Of a DNA stretch of 6,123 bases, positions 6,123 to 6,123 are shown piece after piece; within the stretch, counting starts at the first letter, position 1; each line of letters starts with the position of its first letter. The DNA comes from Spirochaetaceae bacterium (lineage in GTDB: Bacteria > Spirochaetota > Spirochaetia > Treponematales > Breznakiellaceae). The translations under genes were made by a program, and so were the position numbers. Under the pieces are notes generated by a model. It was not told the DNA's origin. It saw nothing but the letters and a program-made list of their open reading frames with translations, and did not search any database. The stretch is from NCBI GenBank assembly GCA_031279895.1, contig JAITHR010000223.1:1-6123 (forward strand). The letters are read 5' to 3'.

Positions 6123-6123
6123 C

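Overview
The window is GC-rich (about 60% by eye). It carries two minus-strand transcription units separated and flanked by repeat-filled spacers. The LRR_5 (BspA-type) plus CsgG/LpoB-like architecture of the larger surface protein, and its wording, match a paralogous family I recall from treponemes, especially termite-gut ones. A spirochaete (Treponema-like) host is therefore my best guess. This is inference from family resemblance, not proof.

Layout from left to right: (1) 1-513, a tandem array of four mosaic units (periods 142, 142 and 129 bp) that begins at or before the window edge and stops 13 bp short of the next gene. (2) 527-3929, a tightly coupled operon read right to left: substrate-binding lipoprotein (3929-2322), OppB/NikB-type permease (2325-1348) and OppC/NikC-type permease (1351-527). 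Both junctions are 4-bp ATGA overlaps. No ATPase gene is present, so the importer is incomplete here. (3) 3930-4104, the operon leader, with a good sigma70-type promoter and two small hairpins. (4) 4107-4446, a second repeat array (spacing 86-104 bp) that shares its core motif with the first. (5) 4447-4538, a short spacer with a strong GC hairpin just after the next gene. (6) 4539-6041, a secreted leucine-rich-repeat protein with a C-terminal CsgG/LpoB-like domain. Its last codons and stop lie inside an inverted copy of the repeat core. (7) 6042-6123, its promoter region, with a near-consensus promoter.

The three operon genes form the membrane and capture parts of an ABC importer of the peptide/nickel/opine class. 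The substrate is unresolved; a HPHGHG motif near the end of the binding protein hints at a metal or metal chelate. The LRR gene is an independent unit. The most unusual element is the repeat family: a modular, hairpin-containing sequence that occupies both long spacers, occurs in both orientations, shows paired arm substitutions between two copies, and forms the 3' end of a gene. No tRNA, rRNA, CRISPR array, transposase or complete mobile element was seen.
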